Assembly (NCBI GenBank): GCA_963995505.1
Contig: OZ023197.1
Coordinates: forward strand, 4,496,121 to 4,560,120
Source of the DNA: Hypericum androsaemum
Taxonomy: Eukaryota; Streptophyta; Magnoliopsida; Malpighiales; Hypericaceae
Length of the DNA stretch: 64,000 nt
Reading direction: 5' to 3'
This document shows positions 57,850 through 64,000 of the stretch, one piece after another. Numbering within the stretch: the stretch's first letter is position 1; every line of letters begins with the position of its first letter. The notes under the pieces were generated by a model. The model was not told the DNA's origin. It saw nothing but the letters and a program-made list of their open reading frames with translations, and searched no databases. A program made the translations under genes and the position numbers.

Positions 57850-58013
57850 AGTACTTTGGTATTTTTTGGTATTTCAGTATACTACCGCTATATAATGAAA
57901 TTATACCGAATACCAATATTCACTGAATTTCTCAAAACAAGTATACCCAATTATATCCCGAATATCGAAATACCGATCCCGAAATCTCGAATACCGTTTG
58001 TACACCACTATTA
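57850..58013. repeat. End of a second hAT-like element related to 29008-33567
   Basis: The reverse complement begins TAGTGGTGTACAAACGGTAT and continues with TTCGAGATTTCGGGATCGGT-type sequence, as at 29008. The other end was not located. Confidence 0.5.
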
Positions 58014-58260
58014 AAATAAATAGGAACATATTAGAAATCAAATAATTTAATTATAAATTACTTGCCTATAAAATCGAATATTCAAGTTTAAGTGGTTAGT
58101 AATGTACTATTGTTTAGTATTTGCTAGGAAAACATTATAATTGTACAAAAAATTTACCCTACTCAAATATGAATTACTTTCTTAATTACGTTGCTAATCG
58201 CATGTAAACTTCCGCTTCAAGTCTACAACAGTGACATGGAAACCCTAGGCTTTAACGGGC

Positions 58261-58270
58261 TATATATAAA
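58261..58270 (+). promoter_or_regulatory. TATA box of the MAPKKK-like gene
   Basis: TATATATAAA lies about 115 nt upstream of the start codon at 58380. Confidence 0.65.
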
Positions 58271-58379
58271 CCGACTCAACCAAGACTTGGTCATCAAATT
58301 TCCTAATTAGAAAGCGATTATATTTAGGACACAGGTAGAGAGTGAGACAGAGAGGGTAATCGATTCTAAATTCCGAGAG

Positions 58380-59270
58380 ATGTTCAAGAAGGTGGGTTTT
58401 CTCGGCGAGGGCTCGTGCGGCGTGGTCCACCGGGCGATGAGCCCGTCCGGCGCCTGGTTCGCCGTGAAGTCGTCGCAGTTGGACACGTCTTCCTCGTTGC
58501 TGAAGGAGAGGCGTATCTACGCCAAGTTCCGCGACTGCCCGGAAATCATCCAATGCTTCTCCAACTACACGAGCGTGGATGAGGATGGGTCCCGCCGGTA
58601 CAACTTGGTCCTCGAGTACGCCTCCGGCGGCTCCCTTTCGGACCTCATGAGCCGGTACCCCGGTCGGAGACTTCCCGAACCCGACGTTAGAGAAGTCACG
58701 AGGATGCTCCTCCGAGGGCTCAATCGCATCCATCGGTTCGGGTACGTGCACTGTGACTTGAAGCCGGACAACGTAATGGTGTTCTTGAAGACGGGTTCGG
58801 ATGGGAGGGTTTCCAAGCAAGTTAAGTTAGCGGATTTCGGGCTGGCCAAGGAGCCCGACAGCGGAGAGAATACCTGTCCGGGTGAATTTCGGGGCACCCC
58901 GTGGTACATGTCGCCGGAGTCAGTGGCGTGGGGGCAGGTTGATGCGAAGCTCGACATATGGTCGCTCGGGTGCGTTGTTATCGAGATGTTCACAGGCCGG
59001 CCGGCTTACGCTTCGGTTACGGATCAGTACGACTTGATGTGGAAGTTGGGGATGCTGGAGGAGCTACCGACGATACCGGATTACATGTGTAAGTTCGGGA
59101 AGGATTTCCTGACGAGGTGCTTTGCCGTTGATCCTGATCAGAGGTGGAGCGCCGATGAGTTGCTTGAACATCCGTTTATTGCTGAAACTTGGACTCCACG
59201 TATGTGTTTTCTCGGCTCCCTTGATCATACCATCTCTCAGAATATGACTACTAATCTTCGTGTTTTGTGA
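58380..59270 (+). CDS. MAPKKK-like serine/threonine kinase (MAPKKK17-20 group)
   Basis: This intronless gene of 296 residues is almost entirely one kinase domain. It probably phosphorylates MAP kinase kinases in stress or hormone signalling in the cytosol or nucleus. Motifs in order: glycine loop LGEGSCGVVHRA (residues 8-19), catalytic Lys in FAVKSS (about 29), LEYASGGSLSDLM, catalytic loop VHCDLKPDNVMVF (Cys replaces Arg of HRD, as in other members of this plant group), Mg-binding DFGLAKEP, activation-segment end FRGTPWYMSPE, and DIWSLGCVVIEM. The HPF motif of the C lobe is present in LLEHPFIAETW. The C-terminal tail is short, so no long regulatory region exists. The start is directly before the glycine loop, shorter than relatives by only a few residues. 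Exact orthology is not settled by eye. Confidence 0.93.
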   Translation: MFKKVGFLGEGSCGVVHRAMSPSGAWFAVKSSQLDTSSSLLKERRIYAKFRDCPEIIQCFSNYTSVDEDGSRRYNLVLEYASGGSLSDLMSRYPGRRLPEPDVREVTRMLLRGLNRIHRFGYVHCDLKPDNVMVFLKTGSDGRVSKQVKLADFGLAKEPDSGENTCPGEFRGTPWYMSPESVAWGQVDAKLDIWSLGCVVIEMFTGRPAYASVTDQYDLMWKLGMLEELPTIPDYMCKFGKDFLTRCFAVDPDQRWSADELLEHPFIAETWTPRMCFLGSLDHTISQNMTTNLRVL

Positions 59271-62200
59271 CCGACATTGTATGCTATGTGCACCTACTCG
59301 AACAATTAATTTTGATTTGAATCGGACGAATCTCACAACGACAGAATTCTGATCTTCCCATATGTTATTGTAACGATATTGATCGATCCAGTGTTGTTTT
59401 CGGATGAAAGATGACTAAAACTTTGAGGTTAAGAATTGGCGTATTCTTTTTAGGTAGGTTTCAATTCATTGCAGTTCAGTTCAGTGAATTATTTTTCAGC
59501 TTGTTTCGGATACATAGGTTTTCTAGGTAGCACAGCTGCAAACGTATAGAAGAAGAAAAAAAAAGACAAATTTATTCTGGTTTTTCCTCTTCCTTTTGAG
59601 ATGAGATGAGATGAGATGGAGAGGATTTATCATCGCATGGGCCAGAAAATAAGAAAATGGGCTTTCATGTTTTTCTGGAGTTAATAAGCAATTTCCTGAA
59701 CGTCCTAGCCTCGTGCCGTTGGTCCGAACTGTACGCAATTCTTCGTCCTTATCTTCCACTTTTTAAATCTCACATATTGTAAAGTTTGAATTCAAAATTT
59801 CTTTGAGACATTCTTGATGTTCCGACAAAATGCCCATCCCAGAGCCATTTCTATGCTAGTTGATGATGTTTTCTTTTCTTATAAGTAGATTAATATAAGT
59901 TATTTCTCGCCTTTGATACAGCTTTTTCTTTCCTCCTACTTGAGTGACTGTTGTTTTGTGATTTCTCTGTAAACAAAGGTATAAACTTAAACTGCACACT
60001 GTCACTGTGTGTTTGGCGAAATGCTCCGATGATCCTTCACTTGGTCTAAGTCATCGATGGCTACTACAAACCTCTTCTTGCTGCTTACTTAAAATTTATT
60101 TTTGAAAAACTTTATTTTAGTTTTCAAAAATTATAAAAAATTGGATTATTTTGAAATTTTTTTTATTTTCCACATCAACAACTTGCGATGACAGAACACA
60201 TCATCAACGAAAAGACTACGTGTCGTGGCAAATGGTAGGATAGGTGTCCGAGTCGTTAACTATCAGATCGTTATGCATTTGATGCATTTTAAATACATGT
60301 TGAGATGTGTCGAACGGTCTTACCACATAGTATTAAAGTGGATTTCTTTTTTATTCGTCGTTATCTCCCTGTAGTCTTCCACTTATTTCAAATGTCTGAT
60401 AGTGATAGTATCTGTAGAATGATTCTTCCAATAATATCATTTATATACGTAAAATTTGAATACAAAATCTCCTTAAGTGAATGGGTGATTGAAGGACATT
60501 GCGCCCAAACGTCGTGACATCGCGCCCATTGTTGGCGTAAGTGGAACCAGAGGAATTCTTTAATCTTCAACAATCAGAAGGCTTGCTTGGGAAAGTTGTT
60601 GCATCAGGTGTTGAAGTTTCATGTCGAGTGGGCTTTGTGGTCTGGTTGTCGAGGCATTCTCACTACCAGAATGCTCTACTCCATCTTCTCTCATTTGATC
60701 GTGGGGACTCAGACCTTCTTGGGTGTTTCATTGGTGTAACATTGAGTTTAGGAAGGGATTTTAGGTGCAACGATATGCGATATTTTTTTTAAAAAAATTA
60801 CATGCGATCTTAATATGTGGAATTTTTTTTATTGGTACTCTTTTCCTAGAGTGAATTTTTTATTTTTATTTTTTCACGTTAGAATTTTAACAAAACACGC
60901 GATCGCAACTTCACACACTTTGTATGAAGGTTAGAACACAAAGGGAGGGTTTTTTCACGTGGGAACTTTGCCTTCTATGTATGATATACGATGTACATTG
61001 TAATAGTTTGGAGAAATAAAAGTTTACTCTACCTTTCCAAAAAAAATGCCCATTAGATAATTGAAAATAGAATTTGTAAGATGCGATGTCAATTTTATAG
61101 TTGAAAGTTATGATACTACTCTCTTAATAATATATATTTTTTCATATATTTTAAACCCAATATTTTCTTAGATGAATGTAAGTTTTTTATCACTTGAATC
61201 AACCTACATTAGTAGATTAAAATGGGGAGACCAAATTTACCATTACCTTTATATTTGAGTCGTCACATTGCATTAACAATCAAGTGTGAAAATTCAGGAG
61301 CAAGAAAAAGAATAAGTTAAAGCGAAAAAAAAGAATTTTTTCAACAAATTTTGTAAATATATAAAAAAATTAATAAATTAATTCGAATTTGGCTTTCATA
61401 ATTCATATTTAAATTCGTCCTTAATGAATAGTTTAGATAGACATCAATGGCGGTAGAGAGAACGGCTGCTATTGGAGGGAGGAGAGAGAAGAGGAGGGTG
61501 GAGAGAGAGGAGAGGAGGGAGAAGAAGAGGGGACAGATGGGGACTTTTTAAAAAACTATAAAAAAATAAGGGTTTGAAAAAAGATATTTTATTTTGTCCA
61601 ACTAACAAAACGCGATTGGACGGCTGTTCGAACTGGTCCAATCGGGTCGGTTTTTGATGTCAAACCAGGAGACTTTACAAACTGGTTGATGGTTAGCATT
61701 TGATTGTCTCGCTTTAGACCAACCAATCATCCTTTGTCTCCGAAGTTTGATAGTCGAAGAGTCCCCCTGTGGCAGCTTCCATCAGAGTCGTCTCGTCCGA
61801 AACTTGAGCAGCGAGGGACTCTGCGTATGTCTGCTCTCTACTAACCCATGTTTTGGTCTGTTGAACTTGGTCGTAGCTTCTGAGCTCCTGCTCCTTTGTT
61901 CCCCTTAATTCCTCCGGCCTTCTCTTGTATTTTTGAGCAGCCACCGGCCCACCACAACTTAATTATAGCTGATTTTTTAAGTCCCTGTTGTGGCAGCGAT
62001 GATGCTTTGTAAATCCTCTTTGTTGCTGATGTGTATGAATTCAAACGAGTTTTTCTTTTTGATGAATAGCGCGCTATAGCGATTTAGAGTTCTGAGTCTC
62101 AAATATCCTGATTTTTTTAAAATATTTATTTATTTATTTATTGAGAACATATTACTACTTTCACACCTCGTTAAGTGACCTACTATACAAGTCAAGTGGG

Positions 62201-62886
62201 TGCCCTTATTCCCCTTCCTTGGCCCGAGTTTTTCTTGTTTTCCTCGTAGTTTCCGTAGTTGTAGTTAATTCTGTTCTTTGTTTTCTAGTTTCCAATAGAA
62301 CCCAATTTAGTCGTAAAAAAAGTAAGTAGGTCCAAGATTTAAACTATAATACCTTTCTTAAAATTTAAAGTTAGTACATGACATGACAAATATATCATTT
62401 CTTCTAAAATTCGTACATTCAACGTTTGATAAATATCTCTCGAGTAAATCTACTGGTAAATCATTCCAAAGTACGAAGAATACTTCATTAACGCTTGCAC
62501 AAATTTATGTACTATAATCTTCACAATCTCAAACATTTCGTTTTTCAAGGGTGTTTACAACTTTTTCTAAGGAATATGTTAACTTAAGTATGATGGAGTT
62601 TCACACATTTTTACTCAACTTTTTCTAAGGGATATATTCACTTAAGTACCCTATAGTTTCGTACATTTTTACTTAAATACCATGTGTTTCACTTTTTCCA
62701 CTTTCGTGGTAGAGGTTTCTGAATTTGACATTTTTGGTAACAAGCACCTAACCAAAGATAGTTTTTCCCTTGTTATCATTTCTATGGTTATCTACGTCAG
62801 TGCCACACCATATTTTTGTATCCTATGTGGCAATGACATAGAAAAGTTAAAAATTATCTACTTAAGGTTCCACATTTTATGAAGAT
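59271..62886. other. AT-rich intergenic DNA, no gene recognised
   Basis: It contains a GAGAT pentamer run (about 59598-59618), a long purine-rich tract at 61455-61545 (GGAGGGAGGAGAGAGAAGAG), and several short open frames without recognised relatives (for example 60541-60792 plus, 61714-61944 minus). The first few hundred bases are the kinase 3' UTR and flank. Confidence 0.5.
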
Positions 62887-63074
62887 TGTGAGTACCGCTA
62901 ATTGTATTGATCGGAAACGTGTGTATAAATACAAGAGTATGGCTAACCCTATTAAGGAATCTACCTAACTGATAAGGTATGAAATCAAAATTTAAATTAC
63001 AAATATTTACAGAAGGGTAATTGACAATCGTGATCCCATCAATCCTGGAGACGTGATGCACACGTTCCATAACA
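62887..63074 (-). repeat. 3' LTR of a second copia element (short, 188 bp)
   Basis: The minus strand begins TGTTATGGAACGTGTG directly after the purine tract TTGAAGGGGGA (63075-63085). It contains a TATA-like TATTTATACAC and ends TACTCACA at 62887. The size is small for copia but the position is right. Confidence 0.65.
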
Positions 63075-64000
63075 TTCCCCCTTCAAGTTGGAGCGTGAAG
63101 GTTGATAACGCCCAACTTGGAGACAAGTTCTTGAAATCTATCAGCTCCAAGTCCCTTGGTAAAGATATCGGCCAATTGTGATGCGGTGCCAATTTTGCAA
63201 GGAGCGATCTCATTTGACTGAACTCTCTCTCGTACAAAATAGCAGTCTATTTCAACGTGCTTTGTACACTCATGATAAACCGGATTTTGAGCAATGTGTA
63301 AAACGGCCTGGTTGTCACAATGCAACAGAGTAGGTCCATTTTGGGACACACCGAGATCAGATAGTAGCCACCACAGCCAAAGTATTTCACTGACCGTGAC
63401 TGTCATAGCACAATATTCAGCTTCAGCTGATGAGCGGGCAACAACGCTTTGCTTCTTGCTTCGCCATGATACTGGAGAACCTCCAAGAGTGATGAAATAC
63501 CTACTCCGAGACCTCCTTGTCATTGGGCAGCCTCCCCAGTCAGCATCACAGTAAGCTGCAAGATCAAACCCAGGTTGCTTCGTGAGTAGAATGCCTTATC
63601 CTGGTGTACTTTTGAGGTATCGAAGAACCCGATCAGCTGTATCAACGTGTACTTGACCAGGAGATTCAACAAACGGACTTAGCACATTTATAGCATACAC
63701 GATGTCAGGACGCGTAACTGTAAGATACATTAGTCGTCCGACTAATTGTCGATAGTGAGATGATTTGTCAACCGTGTCAGCAGAAGTCTTCAATCGATGA
63801 TTCTGCTCAATAGGTATGGGGCTAGGTCGGACATCCTTCTTGCCGCATTCCTAGAGTATGTCAAGTAAATACTTATATTGGCTTAGGACCAAGCCATCAG
63901 ATGTTCTGGCTGCCTCAATGCCCAAGAAATATTTCAAAGTTCCGAGATCCTTGATGCCAAAAGAATCATTCAAGTAGGTCTTCGTGTGCACAAGTTTGGA
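63075..64000 (-). pseudogene. Ty1/copia reverse transcriptase/RNase H end, broken
   Basis: Read on the minus strand from the window edge: [32 protein letters not shown], a TAG at about 63854, YRQLVGRLMYLTVTRPDIVY, RVLRYLKSTPG, a stop at about 63595, then SPVSWRSKKQSVVARSSAEA, HCDNQAVLHIAQNPVYHECT and LADIFTKGLGADRF. This is the C-terminal part of copia reverse transcriptase and RNase H. At least two in-frame stops show decay. It belongs to a different lineage from the element at 4091-9300, with different RNase H wording and a far shorter LTR. The rest lies outside the window. Confidence 0.85.

Noticed and set aside
60541..60792. 83-residue plus-strand frame near 60.6 kb
   Set aside because: No recognisable domain, flanked by AT-rich DNA, and neighbouring frames give equally plausible peptides.
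61714..61944. 76-residue minus-strand frame ending LFDYQTSETKDDWLV
   Set aside because: It looks protein-like but no family was recognised, and the upstream sequence is in other frames. It could be a gene remnant; the evidence is too thin to call.

Overview
This is a window of nuclear DNA from a flowering plant. The evidence is split genes with GT-AG introns that encode plant-specific families (a vacuolar aquaporin, SOSEKI, a QALGGH zinc finger, a chloroplast NDH lumenal subunit), AT-rich intergenic DNA and a dense load of plant transposable elements. The species cannot be named from the sequence alone. A run of exactly 200 N (28473-28672) is an assembly gap.

Region by region. 1-13500 is repeat-dominated: an LTR end at the left edge, a Ty1/copia element truncated at its 5' end (minus strand, about 4091-9300) next to a broken sterol-methyltransferase fragment, three diverged copies of one AT-rich repeat, a receptor-like kinase fragment, a 23-bp minisatellite and a LINE-like fragment. 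13900-19830 is gene-rich: the thylakoid-lumen NDH subunit PnsL1/PPL2 (minus, 7 exons), mitochondrial complex I subunit NDUFA13 (plus, 3 exons) and a ZAT-type zinc-finger repressor (minus, intronless). 20667-25051 is a compound LTR element with a captured CUL4-like segment. 27770-27840 is a tRNA-Lys(UUU). A small membrane-protein gene is cut by the gap. 29008-33567 is a hAT-like element with two non-autonomous LTR elements nested in it. 34635-36324 is a SOSEKI gene. 38916-44425 holds a tandemly duplicated long-TIR element, and its second copy is split by an LTR element carrying PPR-, PAT1- and ubiquitin-E1-like fragments. 44586-46828 is a TIP1 aquaporin. 49587-49871 is a dead dirigent gene. 49929-53642 is a nearly complete PIF/Harbinger transposon with both ORFs. 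53688-54970 is a MULE-like element with a 9-bp target duplication. 55000-57400 holds minisatellites and MULE-derived MITEs. 58380-59270 is an intronless MAPKKK-like kinase. 62887-64000 is the 3' end of a second, decayed copia element.

The six well-supported host genes (PnsL1, NDUFA13, ZAT-like, SOSEKI, TIP1, MAPKKK-like) have no operon-like relationship. PnsL1 and NDUFA13 are head-to-head neighbours that serve the chloroplast and mitochondrial type-I NADH dehydrogenase complexes. The most unusual feature is a pair of related, pol-less LTR elements (20667-25051 and 41270-44217). Both join a short gag-like N-terminus, nearly in one frame, to host-derived sequence, and each carries a fragment of a ubiquitin-pathway enzyme (CUL4 in one, E1 in the other).
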